DNA of 52,663 nucleotides, taken from the IMG/VR virus record IMGVR_UViG_3300033153_003470, positions 1 through 52,663 of that record; one strand, 5' to 3'. Below the pieces are notes generated by a model. It made no database searches. It was not told where the DNA came from and worked only from the letters and a program-made list of their open reading frames with translations. Position numbers and translations under genes: made by a program. This document shows, one piece after another, positions 18,501-27,800 of this stretch. The stretch is from a virus. How positions within the stretch are numbered: the stretch's first letter is position 1; each line of letters begins with the position of its first letter.

Positions 18501-18915
18501 GACCGGAAGACAGCTCATAGCGCCAGGGGAGTTTGCTGTACCGCCAGCTGGTGGACTATCTATATTTAGCGGTATCAGATCGCTGGTCAAATATGGCGAT
18601 GATGGTGTTTTATCTCCAATAAACAATAAGCTGGCAATCAAGTCTTATGGTGGCATGAAGCAGCTGAAGAGAAAGATTGATTTATACAATAAAGGCATTC
18701 GCTTTGTTGATGAAAGCAATAATCCGATATCTCCAGCTGGTGCAGTAGCGGAGGGCCAGAGCCAATATAAGGCAATGGAAGGCAAAGAGGTCAGCTACGA
18801 AGTTGAGGTTGAAGATACTGGGGAAACCTATACAGTAACGGTTGATGCTGGCGTGGTAATGAAAGATCTCGACGCCAGAACTGAAGCGCTACGAAAACTC
18901 AAAGAGTGCATTTAG
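12598..18915 (+). CDS. Giant polyvalent internal protein (2105 aa) with ParB-like and two methyltransferase-like domains
   Basis: One uninterrupted frame. Two LDYSFL repeats open the acidic N-terminus, and residues about 215-460 are helical and hydrophobic (LLSHLPGFVGEFALTGG; FGEISEEFIGDAARYATG). Residues about 645-1000 match the DdrB/ParB-like domain of polyvalent proteins (NPNYPTELQPRDRSR; GSDGVVESGNARTLGIRGAY). A Lys-rich linker follows near 1075-1098. Residues about 1257-1400 resemble cytosine-C5 methyltransferases: VISLFDASGE, QPPCTCFSSSG, ALENPVGR. Residues about 1750-1900 are an adenine-type methyltransferase, with LEPSAGTGG near 1768 and NPPF near 1827. Polyvalent proteins of this sort are thought to enter the cell with phage DNA and protect it; that role is inferred. 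Confidence 0.75.
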   Translation: MSLDYSFLSEEETQEEGLDYSFLGQEEEPIEEPAEEATVLAEPELMPEQSEPKQIPTASGDFTSEEHGEPLNQDSGLVGRAAKNRQLADQESPALQNMLAEGVVGMFGPAMNKIAGVDSDDPDSAQNLAAEVFNPENLRRPHLRPTGETDDKDWLDAMGETGYQPERLIPFLGQGSEMVDIKGLYDAAKRIESDEGNDRDQELIEGWMARAKEDAERGTTFGYKVVDLLSHLPGFVGEFALTGGTYTAGKNVASKGILKLLKQSIKSSTKKGLLRQGAEASLGAAFQTLPAMGMRIAGNTMSRMLDQYNFSADDEGKLQAIMEEGGDSFGMAMTKALGDSYIEMLSERSGGSIPLIWKKLPGTKKIIALKAAVIGKWLKRNPNKKLDALLATIREKGGWHGVFGEISEEFIGDAARYATGVEDTSAFYEQYKKGELGENVLSMAVAFSVPGGSAALARYSFREKETTVDQSDQPPELFNPTHKANGGQDAQIVTKNGKVVPDTYMDAQGNVFRDSNAVPNNPDSGDVSMDVSARAAEIKNEIFGKTETETPQQIIERLGNQSRDGQLAWAEQNPLDPQAPNQDSFLSDAEKQEMHTAKQALPSAGQEQADAKQRLSKKLEARSKQETDVPHGTLVKPTGKETKVTTSTGTDINTQFAVVEADSLIASNDEAGNKNPNYPTELQPRDRSRGASQLQIKKIANNLNPVLLEDSVKASDGAPIIGSDGVVESGNARTLGIRGAYAANKAEAYRQHLIDNAEAYGLSKAEISNLKTPVLVRVRQGDMDHAGRAEFARQSNQPDIAPMSAAEQAVSDSDRITDEDMQLYIPSEQGNILAATNQPFLQQFAKKLGDLEVGGLSTADGRWTKQMGDRVQAAVFNKAYGSERLLNLVAEEADPDIKNVLNALNRAAPAFARARAVTKDMGDLDIISDIVDAIDVLRKAKADKTSVEQAVSQTGLFGNIDPVVSQIARFIEANTRSPKRLGIGLAEMAKFLEVELASSEQDALFSKEPVGKADIIKAADTQIKKVYGDEKTTKDLFTETRAGEQDAGAGRDSGEQAEGAGTGTETAESLAGKEKSKKKTAKKRLQKKKKKDLRAVPFDTTGMKPMPEEYLGRMYRPGDSAAIESLTDNEAIKQAYEYKGSRDFFQELLDEQKPLWMEAHDGREPTAAEWKTEMGILAKMTLQGDMDEMGFIDGEYTEIEEQDWNVGVGMFEDQGKTDSFISKLGDNYIPKKEANTALKEWKAEVERIGLEEDHSKEIVISLFDASGEITKPWREAGYVVEQYDIQLGDDLMFKQSPLNAEMMGYDKSYKVVGIIAQPPCTCFSSSGARWWQTRHDKHDRDMVDKMFGPEASVWFSKPKEYTKALVSMVDVWIDLNKSDNPDLFYALENPVGRIAKETGLPAPTMRFHPHNFGDPYTKNTAIWGKFNKDLPTANVEPTLGSLMHKMWSTAETKDGARSLTPEGFAYSFFMANNTSDGAQAEAKPVTLKEGDQFNTTTGRITAPFPRSNYKVESKNQKAINQWLKNEYTAEAESRGDDYNVTLAKSLDVNNWSQADGDGVNLYLFDDAEGRIGSRKVETKPALPEATVKQVAALNKLADAMQKDIDSKLDPGVAHQNLTARRAAQIDSMRGDAERLQHAQAIMRGIAEGLENGTVDSALANVKNKKTALELVRLSKDNEWLKDFDRNSDETKALLQRAKITKKNYAKARKAAKNLIKPPSKEQIQKADLQKLERELIGTKIPGFFSTPPAVAQKVVDNADIQAGMTVLEPSAGTGGIADFIRDQQPKAKLTVNELNYKLNQVLEAKGYKPTQGDFLKLKGKYDRIVMNPPFEKGQDIEHVMHAYSLLNDGGRIVSIMSESPFHRSEKKYQAFREWIDELGAEVEELQSGDLSDPAAPQRSNVKGRILTLVKEAGNVLPVPDLASRAEHSGQAKAGGEWGVNGEWYRGGQFMPASARTVKGEYKASYTAGTGRQLIAPGEFAVPPAGGLSIFSGIRSLVKYGDDGVLSPINNKLAIKSYGGMKQLKRKIDLYNKGIRFVDESNNPISPAGAVAEGQSQYKAMEGKEVSYEVEVEDTGETYTVTVDAGVVMKDLDARTEALRKLKECI

Positions 18916-18918
18916 AAA

Positions 18919-19413
18919 ATGATTACTCAAAAAGAACTAAAATCCTTGTTAGGCTATAACTATGAAACCGGAGTTTTTACTTGGATGATATCGCCGTCAA
19001 GAGGTGTAAAAACCGGAGATATTGCTGGATGCCTACGTGAATCGGATGGGTATATCATAATTAGGATTAGCGGGAAGTCATACTATGCTCACAGATTAGC
19101 TTGGGTGTATATGACGGGTGAGTGGCCAGAATACCAAATCGATCACGATGATCATATTAGGCACAATAATAAATGGGACAATTTAAACGCAGCTACCAGC
19201 CAGGAAAATGGTAAAAATAAATCAAAAAACCGAAGGAATAAATCAGGGGTAACTGGCGTAAACTGGTTTAAGGGAAGTGAGAAATGGATAGCTCAAATAC
19301 AAACAGACAGCAAAAAAGAGTATCTCGGCCTATTTGAAGATAAATTTGAAGCTATTTGTAAACGCAAGTCAGCCGAGCTTGATCATGGCTTTCACCGGAA
19401 TCACGGGGCTTAA
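18919..19413 (+). CDS. HNH homing endonuclease with AP2 domain, copy 1
   Basis: The N-terminal half has the HNH layout (YYAHRLAWVYMTGEWPEYQIDHDDHIRHNN) with an NLNAATSQENGKNKSKNRRN linker. The C-terminal half is an AP2-type DNA-binding repeat (SGVTGVNWFKGSEKWIAQI). This matches free-standing phage homing endonucleases that copy themselves into gene junctions. It sits 3 bp after the giant gene's stop and 1 bp before the next ATG, interrupting neither. Related copies lie on the other strand at 33838 and 38560, and an AP2-only remnant at 32730. Confidence 0.85.
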   Translation: MITQKELKSLLGYNYETGVFTWMISPSRGVKTGDIAGCLRESDGYIIIRISGKSYYAHRLAWVYMTGEWPEYQIDHDDHIRHNNKWDNLNAATSQENGKNKSKNRRNKSGVTGVNWFKGSEKWIAQIQTDSKKEYLGLFEDKFEAICKRKSAELDHGFHRNHGA

Positions 19414-19414
19414 A

Positions 19415-19837
19415 ATGAAAAAGAAAATAACATCAAAAGAAAACCTGAAGGATATGGCCTTAAATTCTGGCGCCACCATTACGGACAGCAAAGGAAAGAC
19501 GTTTAATTCAACCAAAAAACAGGCAATTAAACGTCCTAAACCAGCAGAACCGGAAACCCCAAAGAAATTAGAAAAGGCGGAACCGGCACCAAAACCTGAG
19601 CCACCACTTAATCCGGAAACAGCAGACGAAGGATCAAAGATGGTAGCGGAAAGCCTGAACACGATGAGCAAGGCTAATGTAATGATGTTGGCAGAACTAA
19701 AAAGCCAGATTGCCGCTATCCAGTTCAATGCCGCTCAACCAGTAACAGACTGGGAGTTTGACTTTATCCGTGACGATAAAGGGTATCTTGTTAAGCTCAT
19801 AGCTAGTGCCCAAACAGACAAACGAACCATTAACTAA
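19415..19837 (+). CDS. Lys/Pro-rich small virion-block protein (140 aa)
   Basis: The start at 19415 is chosen because it follows the HNH stop by one base; the frame is open further upstream (to 19334) but only inside the HNH gene. A basic N-terminus (MKKKITSKENLK) leads into a Lys/Pro/Glu linker (KPAEPETPKKLEKAEPAPKP) and a helical region. The C-terminus TDWEFDFIRDDKGYLVKL recurs in small proteins next to tail genes of other phages. Function unknown. Confidence 0.5.
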   Translation: MKKKITSKENLKDMALNSGATITDSKGKTFNSTKKQAIKRPKPAEPETPKKLEKAEPAPKPEPPLNPETADEGSKMVAESLNTMSKANVMMLAELKSQIAAIQFNAAQPVTDWEFDFIRDDKGYLVKLIASAQTDKRTIN

Positions 19838-19848
19838 GGTTAGAAATA

Positions 19849-21483
19849 ATGGCGCTTACAGTAACTGAAAACCTAACCCTTGTATCGGCTTGTGATTCTA
19901 TAACAGGCTGGTCTGGCGGTACCCGTCTTGAATTAGATACCGATGTAAAAATTCAGAACACAGGCTGTCTTGCGCAATGGATTGACGCCATGCTATCACC
20001 CTTGTGTTCGTATGCTATTTCAAGCACCGATATGTCCAATGGTGAACACGTCTATGTTTGGATGTACTGCTCTGGTGTTGTTGAAACGCAAGCGAATGGT
20101 GGTTATAGAATTTATGCTTCTGACGGAACCAATGATTCGACGTGGTATGTTGGCGGCAACGATACGCATGGCTCTGGCTGGCAGTTAATGGTTGTTTCAT
20201 TAGATGCAACTCCCGATATCGCTAACGGAACTTTGAATACTGCTGCAATAACTTCTGTAGGGGTTTACTTCAACACGATAACGGATGCTGTTCAGAAAGG
20301 TCAGACTTTTATAATGAACTGCTTCTTTGATGTTGTTCGTTATGGCACAGGGCTAACGATTACATCTGGTGTATCTGATGCAATAACTATGGAAGATATT
20401 TACGATGTAGATAATGCTTCCGCTAATAAGTTTGGTGTTATTCAAAAGAGTGCCGGTGCTTATGTTCTTAATGGCGGCTTGGTTTTTGGCAACACAGGCT
20501 CAGATAGCGTGGATGCTGTTATTGATGGTGAAGTATTACTTTACCCCGATAACCCTTATGTCGGCACTTCGTTTAATACGATACAAGCACTCGGTAATTC
20601 TACAGGCGAAACCAACTTGGATATAAGTGGTTCGTTTATTAAAGCAAATAATGTACCCCTGATATTCGAGGTTGATAACACTGATGTTGATGTAGTAAGT
20701 GTTGTTGGCAGTACGATTATTAATGCAAGCGCAGTATCTTTTGCTGATGGCCAAACGTGTGAAGCGAATGTATTTACAGATATAGATTTAACCGATATTG
20801 ATAACTCACCTTTGAATTGTACTTGGAATGCGTCTGGGCTAATAGCGCTCACAGTTAATGGCGTAATGGATGCAGGTAATATTTTTAATTCAACAGGCGC
20901 GGTTAGCGTATCAGGTGATAATTTATCCGATGTAGATGGAAGCACTTTTTTATCAGACGGCTCTAATCACGCATTTGAGTTAAATACTTATGTTGCATCT
21001 ATGACATGGGATGCGCTTACTACGGGCTATGAAACTGGCGCTACAGGTTCGCCAGTTACACCAACATCAACAGGCAATGAAGACATTTATATTAATTGCA
21101 CCTCATCTTCCGATATAACTATTAATGTGGCATCTGGTGCAACCATTCCTTCCATAAGGAAAGGTGCAAGTTTTACAGGTGATGTGAACGTAGTTGCCGG
21201 ACAAGTCCCAGTAACCGTTATTGTAGAAGACATAAATGGCGATCCCATAGAGGATGCCAGGGTAAGATTGTTTGATACTGCAACTAAAGCAGTCATATAC
21301 ATTAGTGATGAAGTTGATGTGGATGGGGAAGTAACCACAAACGTAACATACTCAACAGACGTTCCCGTAAGTGGGTGGGTCAGGCAAATGGATACCATAG
21401 GCACTGAATATGTACCTAAAGATATAAGCGGTACAATAGGAAGCGCGGGTTTATTATTAACAGTAGTTTTAGAAGAACTTTAA
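19849..21483 (+). CDS. Tail fibre or baseplate-like protein, beta-rich with C-terminal Ig-like domain (544 aa)
   Basis: The first 170 residues look like a jelly-roll carbohydrate-binding module (CDSITGWSGGTRLELDTDVK; GSGWQLMVVSLDATPD). Residues 170-440 are short-strand beta repeats of the beta-helix kind. Residues about 450-544 form an Ig/CNA-B-like domain (PVTVIVEDINGDPIEDARVRL), whose ending resembles that of the next protein (VSGWVRQM...GTIGSAG here; VRGWVRHG...GNIGSGG there). No catalytic residues are obvious. The shared C-terminal ending suggests that the two neighbours bind the same partner. Confidence 0.5.
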   Translation: MALTVTENLTLVSACDSITGWSGGTRLELDTDVKIQNTGCLAQWIDAMLSPLCSYAISSTDMSNGEHVYVWMYCSGVVETQANGGYRIYASDGTNDSTWYVGGNDTHGSGWQLMVVSLDATPDIANGTLNTAAITSVGVYFNTITDAVQKGQTFIMNCFFDVVRYGTGLTITSGVSDAITMEDIYDVDNASANKFGVIQKSAGAYVLNGGLVFGNTGSDSVDAVIDGEVLLYPDNPYVGTSFNTIQALGNSTGETNLDISGSFIKANNVPLIFEVDNTDVDVVSVVGSTIINASAVSFADGQTCEANVFTDIDLTDIDNSPLNCTWNASGLIALTVNGVMDAGNIFNSTGAVSVSGDNLSDVDGSTFLSDGSNHAFELNTYVASMTWDALTTGYETGATGSPVTPTSTGNEDIYINCTSSSDITINVASGATIPSIRKGASFTGDVNVVAGQVPVTVIVEDINGDPIEDARVRLFDTATKAVIYISDEVDVDGEVTTNVTYSTDVPVSGWVRQMDTIGTEYVPKDISGTIGSAGLLLTVVLEEL

Positions 21484-21501
21484 TTTAAGGGGCAATACAA
21501 A

Positions 21502-23238
21502 ATGGCAATTTATGATACTGATGCTGACAGTTCAACAGCGATAACCGCATGGTTAGCACAATATAAAGTTGCTGCTAGTGGTGCAATTACTCACGCAACA
21601 GGAACGCATACCTTCCATGTTAAATGGATTAATCGCGCACTCCAAAAGTTAGCGTGGGATTTTATTATTTCAGGCGATGATGAGATTAATTTATCATTTC
21701 CTAACCCATCAAAAGAAGAAGCACTTGGTAAGATTGTTACCTTGTTCGACCACACTGCTGATTACAGTGTTAATTACACTGTTACTGATACGGTAATGGA
21801 GCAGCATTTTGGTGGCTCAGTATCACAGAATAATGGTGAGGATATTTATTACGGCGTTATCGTTTATGGTAGTAACTCAACACCTATCCCGTTAAAGATT
21901 ATTCAGAACGAAGTTGAATTAACTTCGCACTGGAGCACAGGTAAAAACCAAACAGCTTCTAATATTTTGTTGCGCGTCATGGTTAAAGGTCGTGATGCAG
22001 ATGCGGATATTGATAACTTACTTATCAATGTTAAAGCAAGTACATGGTTAGAGACTTACGCAATTTGGGAAACTGGTTTAGCGTTAGGTGAGTCTGTTGC
22101 ATCTATCATCACAGAAGATGATCCACAAAACACCAGCGACCAAGGTACTGTAGAAGCGTATGGTATTTCCAAGTCAGAAGGTTATAACTTGCTTGACCTT
22201 GATGGTAACGGTAACAAGCCGTTCTTAGGTGAATGGTCTTACTCACCACAGGCAACTAAAAAACACCTATATGAATTTGTTAAAGCAATCTTAGTCGATG
22301 GAACAACTAACACGCTCTATGGCGTTGATGGTGATTTATGGACCGGTCGTTTATATGATTGTTCTATTACTTCTGGTGCAGGTACTCATGCACAAAACGA
22401 AACATGCTCATGGGGTACAGGCGCAACAGCTGGCAACGGTAATTTAGTAGGCGTAGATAATACAGCGGGTGGTTCTACTACACGTTATATCTTACATCTT
22501 GGCGCGGGTGTTGCTCCGGTTGATGGCTTAACCATTACAGGTCTTGGTGGCGGAACGGCAGTTCTTGATGCGGATAGCGTTAAGTTATCTACAAGCCCTA
22601 ACCATTTAGCCCAGTTTACCGGCGCGTGGATTGGTGCTCTTGGTATCGGTTTCGATTCTAACGAAATTGGCTCAGTGGATTCATTTAAGGACTTGGATGG
22701 TAACTCTGTTACACCACCAAACAATGTGCCTGTATCTGGAACGATTGAAGCCTTGGATAGCGGCGATGATTTGCACGTATTCCTTGCACCTTCAACAGCC
22801 GGCGTAATTGATAAAGCGGTTTATACCTGCGTAGGTGAAAGTGTTTCTTCTGCTGAAATTCGAGTCAATGAAGATATTGCAGCGGATACACCTCAAACTG
22901 GTTGGTTCGGCGTTCTTAAAGATGGTACGACCACTTATAAATTCTATGAGTATGATTCATGGGATGGTGGTACCGATACATTCAGCTTGGTTGGTACGAT
23001 TGCTGATGACCCTATTGTAGCAAGTGATCCTGGCTTCCATGCTATTTTTTATGACTCAATGACAGGCGGCGGTACTACCAAGACGGCTTCTAACTCACTG
23101 GTATATAGCGTTGGAATTGAAGTGCGCGGCTGGGTACGTCATGGCGATGCTTCGGGCGTTGATAAGATTATTCCTATCGCCGGTAACATTGGTTCAGGTG
23201 GCTTTAGCTTCTCAGGTAACATGGAAGCAGAAGTATAA
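21502..23238 (+). CDS. Large beta-rich virion protein (578 aa)
   Basis: Preceded by AAGGGGCAATACAAA. Family not recognised. The N-terminal 200 residues contain FHVKWINRALQKLAWDF and LLINVKASTWLETYAIWE. A Gly/Thr/Asp-rich middle (TTRYILHLGAGVAPVDGLT) and a beta-rich end follow. The last 60 residues (VRGWVRHGDASG, IPIAGNIGSGGFSFSG) parallel the end of the upstream 544 aa protein. Codon use is more regular and T-ending than in its neighbours, as in the capsid gene, which suggests high expression. It is therefore likely a major structural component of the tail or fibre system. Confidence 0.45.
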   Translation: MAIYDTDADSSTAITAWLAQYKVAASGAITHATGTHTFHVKWINRALQKLAWDFIISGDDEINLSFPNPSKEEALGKIVTLFDHTADYSVNYTVTDTVMEQHFGGSVSQNNGEDIYYGVIVYGSNSTPIPLKIIQNEVELTSHWSTGKNQTASNILLRVMVKGRDADADIDNLLINVKASTWLETYAIWETGLALGESVASIITEDDPQNTSDQGTVEAYGISKSEGYNLLDLDGNGNKPFLGEWSYSPQATKKHLYEFVKAILVDGTTNTLYGVDGDLWTGRLYDCSITSGAGTHAQNETCSWGTGATAGNGNLVGVDNTAGGSTTRYILHLGAGVAPVDGLTITGLGGGTAVLDADSVKLSTSPNHLAQFTGAWIGALGIGFDSNEIGSVDSFKDLDGNSVTPPNNVPVSGTIEALDSGDDLHVFLAPSTAGVIDKAVYTCVGESVSSAEIRVNEDIAADTPQTGWFGVLKDGTTTYKFYEYDSWDGGTDTFSLVGTIADDPIVASDPGFHAIFYDSMTGGGTTKTASNSLVYSVGIEVRGWVRHGDASGVDKIIPIAGNIGSGGFSFSGNMEAEV

Positions 23239-23242
23239 GTGA

Positions 23243-24544
23243 ATGGCTTATTCCGTTGACTGGATAACAAAGATAGTAACGATACCGGTTTCAGATTTAG
23301 AATTAGTTTCTGGGACTCGGTATCGACTACCTATGGCTGACTTTCTTGATGAGTGCCGCAGATTAGAGTGGGCGTTTATCGAAGGACTGTGGGCTCCGCC
23401 TATACTTGATCATACTAATGCTAAGCTTGATTTTGCTGGCGCTGATTACGCGGGCTTCGATAAAATCATAAACGGCTACACTATTACTTTCTCAGCTCCG
23501 GCAACACGGGTAGATCTGCTTGGTTCAAATAACAATATTATCGATGTACTTAATGACGCCGGTATTTCTGTTGTTCCAAGCAACTCTGCAGGTCTGCAGT
23601 TAATTTCAACCGGATCAGGCTTGAGCTCTGAACAAGATCACAAGCTTTCTGAGATACATGGCCACACAGAGCAGCGTGTTTATATCAATACTGAGCTGGT
23701 CCCTGTTGGTGACGGTTATCAGCAAACACCATTCAATAACTTCAATGACGCAGTAGATCACGCTGAAAGCGACGGAATTAGACGATTAACAATATCCGCT
23801 GACGCTGATGTTCCAGTAGGGCGCTCATTAAAGAACTTTGATGTTGAGGGTGTTGGCGCACCAAAAATTGATCTGAATGGTCAAGCAATGGATGGAACCA
23901 GATTCTACGGGTGCACATTAACGGGATCTTACACAGGATTCTTAATTGGCGAGATGGGTCATCTATCTGATCTTTCCGGTATCAATGGTGCCTTCAAATG
24001 CGTTAAAGCAGAAGGGGTTCTAACTATCGGCACGCATGCGAAAGTATGGAGTATCGCCTCTGGTATAACTAATGTTCCTTACACCATTGATATGAATGGC
24101 GCCACTGAAGCCAAGGCAACATTGTCAGACGCTTATGACGGCATAATAATCCAGAATGCAGGCCATGCTGATGACGTACTGCATATTCATGGCGGTAATG
24201 GCGAGATAACAATAAACAGCTCTTGCACCTTGGGTAACATTCATATTTCAGGCGACTGGAAAATAACCAATAACGCGAACGGCACAACCGTAGTTTATAA
24301 CGGCGTACAAATTGATCCAGATCAAGTTTGGGACCATGTTGACGCACAATTCTTAATCGGCATTGTTAAGAACTTAAAAGAAGTTAAGAAAATATCAGCA
24401 AGCTGGTATCTGATTATCTACGCTGTTGGCGAAGGATCGGGCGGAACAGAAATACTTCGCAAGAAGCTAACCGATTCAGCTGGTGCAGATATCACTGATT
24501 TAGCGGCTGGAACACTGGCCAAAGAGTTAGAGAACAGTGTTTAA
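23243..24544 (+). CDS. Beta-helix-like virion protein (433 aa)
   Basis: The N-terminus (VDWITKIVTIPVSDLELVSG; RRLEWAFIEGLWAPPILDHT) precedes a hinge segment GLSSEQDHKLSEIHGHTEQR, the type of helix-breaking element seen before phage trimerisation or baseplate domains. Residues about 175-360 have the short repeated strands of a right-handed beta-helix (KNFDVEGVGAPKIDLNGQAM). The C-terminal GTEILRKKLTDSAGADIT is a small tip-like module. It starts 4 bp after the previous stop. Virion role inferred from fold and context. Confidence 0.5.
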   Translation: MAYSVDWITKIVTIPVSDLELVSGTRYRLPMADFLDECRRLEWAFIEGLWAPPILDHTNAKLDFAGADYAGFDKIINGYTITFSAPATRVDLLGSNNNIIDVLNDAGISVVPSNSAGLQLISTGSGLSSEQDHKLSEIHGHTEQRVYINTELVPVGDGYQQTPFNNFNDAVDHAESDGIRRLTISADADVPVGRSLKNFDVEGVGAPKIDLNGQAMDGTRFYGCTLTGSYTGFLIGEMGHLSDLSGINGAFKCVKAEGVLTIGTHAKVWSIASGITNVPYTIDMNGATEAKATLSDAYDGIIIQNAGHADDVLHIHGGNGEITINSSCTLGNIHISGDWKITNNANGTTVVYNGVQIDPDQVWDHVDAQFLIGIVKNLKEVKKISASWYLIIYAVGEGSGGTEILRKKLTDSAGADITDLAAGTLAKELENSV

Positions 24545-24812
24545 CCTGCAGCCAGGGCAAGGCTTGGGCCTTACAGGCAGTAAAGAGATCGCGCTTGGCC
24601 TTGGTTATGTTGCTGGCGACTACGTGCCTCCAGTCGAACCACCAATACCTAAGCCTGAAATACCTAGTTCTGGCGGGGGTGGTCGATACGATCCTGGCTA
24701 TACTCGTCAGCGCGAGGATGCTTTAAAAGAAACTCGAAGAAGGCGTATACTTCAGGAAGACGACGATATTACGGCAGTCATAATGGCTATGGTTACTAAG
24801 GATTTATTATAA
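24537..24812 (+). CDS. Small Pro/Gly-rich virion protein (91 aa), GTG start
   Basis: The start is GTG, inside the last codons of the upstream gene (8 bp overlap), and the stop overlaps the ATG of the second giant gene, so the three are translationally coupled. The N-terminus FNLQPGQGLGLTGSKEIALG is a motif found in small phage proteins in the same position. It is followed by a Pro-rich linker, an Arg-rich helix (RQREDALKETRRRR) and a short hydrophobic end. Function unknown. Confidence 0.5.
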   Translation: MFNLQPGQGLGLTGSKEIALGLGYVAGDYVPPVEPPIPKPEIPSSGGGGRYDPGYTRQREDALKETRRRRILQEDDDITAVIMAMVTKDLL

Positions 24813-27800
24813 TGTCACTCAAGAAATGTATCAAAGCAACCACCAACCTGAATGATGCTGATGTCGAAAGTGTTACCGATTCCTTTGACACATACAGCGA
24901 GCGTATGGACCAAGATGTAGCGGCAAAGCTTGCTATCGATGACACTATTGCATCGCTCGAACAAGAGCGGGCAGAATATCTTGAGTTGTTCGATGAAACC
25001 TACCCAGAAGCCAGAAAGCCAGTAGAGAAACCAAAAAGCAGAGTGCAGTCTTTTGACTCGGACACTGAAACCGGTGAAGCCGTGCGCACCATGAAGGGCA
25101 AGCAATCTGGCTGGGGCCTCAAAGAGCACTATAAAAACGCGCACGATAATCAGGTCTTATTAAACGAAGTAGCTGAAAGCATCACCACAGTAACCAGCGC
25201 TAATTACATTCACGCACCAAAAGAATTTGCACAATCTGAAGCTGGCGAAAAAACCAAGAAATCAGCCAGAAGAAAAATTAACGAGAAGTACCGCGGCGAC
25301 GGATCAAATATGACCGATATCGTTCGCGGCACCTTTACCGTTAAATCCCCAAAAGATGTGGCGGTTATTACTGCGAGACTTGGCGAACAATTTGATGGTG
25401 TGGACGAAGGCTGGGCAATGACTTCAACCGGATACTTTGATCGCAAGATATTGATCCAGTTCGACGGTGGACAGATAGGTGAGATCCAGCTGGTAGCGCC
25501 CAACACGCTTAATGCAAAAGAAAATCTAGGGATGCACGACGTATATGACGATTGGCGCAAAACGCTCACGCCAAGCAAGAAGACTGGGAGCTTGGTAATT
25601 AAGCCAGGTATGGAATTTTTATCAAGTCTCGAAAAAAATACTATGTCACGGTTCTACGCCGAAGCAATTGGTGCAGAGGCTGACACAGCATGGCGCGATG
25701 TTTATGCAGATGTAGCGCGCTCTAGTTTGTCTACCCAAGATTCAAGCGAGCTCATTGAGATGAGTTTAGCGTCATCGATAACCACATCTACATCTTCAGA
25801 GGCCCAAGCTCCATCACGGAAAACAGCTGCGGCCACTTCTTTTTCTGGTGTTTCAAAAAGCACGGTAGGCTCGTATTCATACGAAAGCGAGCGAACTATT
25901 CTGCCTAGTGGAAAATCCATTATTGACTCCTATATTAAAAGCTTACCTAAAACCGCGATAAGAGGCGGCGTGAGGTTAGATCTACGCAGCGGAAAAGACG
26001 ATATCCAGACTGGCGATTTCATACAGCATACACCACCAGCAGAGCAGTCGCCAAAAAAATCACTTACTGTTGAAAGCTTAACTGGCATAACGAAGAGCTT
26101 ACAGCGCGACTTCCACGGAACCAGAGAGCTGCATTTCCATATATTTGAGACACAGGCTGAAGCGTTTGGTTCAAATTCTGTGAAAGAAAACGGCGTATTG
26201 AAGGGCGGGTTCTATGCCGGCACCAATGAAGTTGTCATGATCGCCGAGAACATCAAAGACGTGAACGAAGCAATAACCGTGATGCGGCATGAGGTTGTGG
26301 GCCACTTCGGTTTGCGCAAGCTGTTAAACGGTAAAGGCGAATATGATGCCTTACTGGTGCGCGTTTATGATTCGCGTACTGGCGAGCTAAAGGATCTGTA
26401 TGATTGGGTTGCGAAAATATACCCAGATCTTATTGTTAAAAATGATATTCGTGCAATTGCTGACGAGATGTTGGCGCGAGCAGCTGAAACAAAAACAAAA
26501 TCTAACCTGCTCACTAAAATTTATGATGAGATTATTAAGCTGCTGAATAAAATCGGCTTAGTAATGGACACGATTAGCCATAGTGAAGTTGATTCACTTG
26601 TTCGCTCAAGTGAAATGCTATTAAGAAAAAACATTATCAGTCAGTCTTACGGCAATCTTGTGTGGTCAGATAAAGCAGATGGCGTGAGAGAGCAGGCGCA
26701 ATTCGATCTGTTTACACCAGAAGGCTTGCCAGCAGAAGTTGCGCGCAGCCAGGTAACGGATAATTTTAATATCAAGTACAAGCAGGTTGAAGTAGGAAAA
26801 TTAAAAGTCGGATTGACTACGGTTACTAGCCCAGAAGAAGCGGCGCACGTACTGGCGCCAATTCGTAAGCATGGCCAAGAAACAATGATGGCCGTCGTAT
26901 TAGATAAGAATAAAAAAATACTACACGTTATTCGCCACACGAAAGGTGTGAAGGATGGAGCAAGCGTAAGCCCAGTAGAATTAGCTGCGGCAATTGGCGC
27001 AACAGAAAAAGCTGCGAGCGTATGGATTGGCCATAATCACCCTTCGGGCCAAGCGATACCGTCGAGTGCAGATAGAACAATAACCGGTAGAGTAAAAGAT
27101 GCGCTTGACGGTTCTGGCATTGAGTTGAAGGGACATATAGTTCTTGGCAAGGGCGCCGCTGCATACAGCATGGACGGTAACGGCGATCTAATGGGCGAAA
27201 TTAAAGCAAAGCCTCTTGTCAGAAAATCTGCAGCGCCTGTTACTGAGCGCATGATCCGTAAAAACAAAATGGAAGACGCCCCCACGATTACCAACACTAA
27301 AACCGCAAAAGAATTTATTAGAAATGAAGCCACAAAGAACGGCGTTATTTTAATGAATACCCAGCATTATGTGATCGGCGTTTTATCTATGTCACCACAT
27401 GAAATGAAAAACCTGCGTGACGGTAAGCAGATCCCGAGAATACTAAAAGCAATAGATGAAACAAATACCAGTGCGGTTATTGTTGTTACCGAAGATAAGA
27501 ACGCGGCACACAATCTTAATACTTATTTTATGCGGCTTGGCGACTTAAACAGATTGGATACGTTTGTTCGTGACGGCGCCAGCATTATAAGTTTGGAAGA
27601 AAGAGGTGAGGCGTCGGGTTCGTATGGCGCAGTGTTTCATCGCAAAGAAGATCAGGTTGACGGGGGCCGTAGAGTCTTCGACTCTAATGATCCTAATATT
27701 TTATTCAATCGTGCAGCCGACACTATTAATGATGCGCCCACTGACGGCAACTTAGGTATGCCAGATGAAACCGTGAAAGATCGTTGGTTGCGCGGGCTGC

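Noticed and set aside
18123-18641. A 172 aa minus-strand frame opposite the first giant gene
   Set aside because: It mirrors the codon pattern of a gene with clear methyltransferase motifs and lacks a ribosome site, so it is an antisense shadow.
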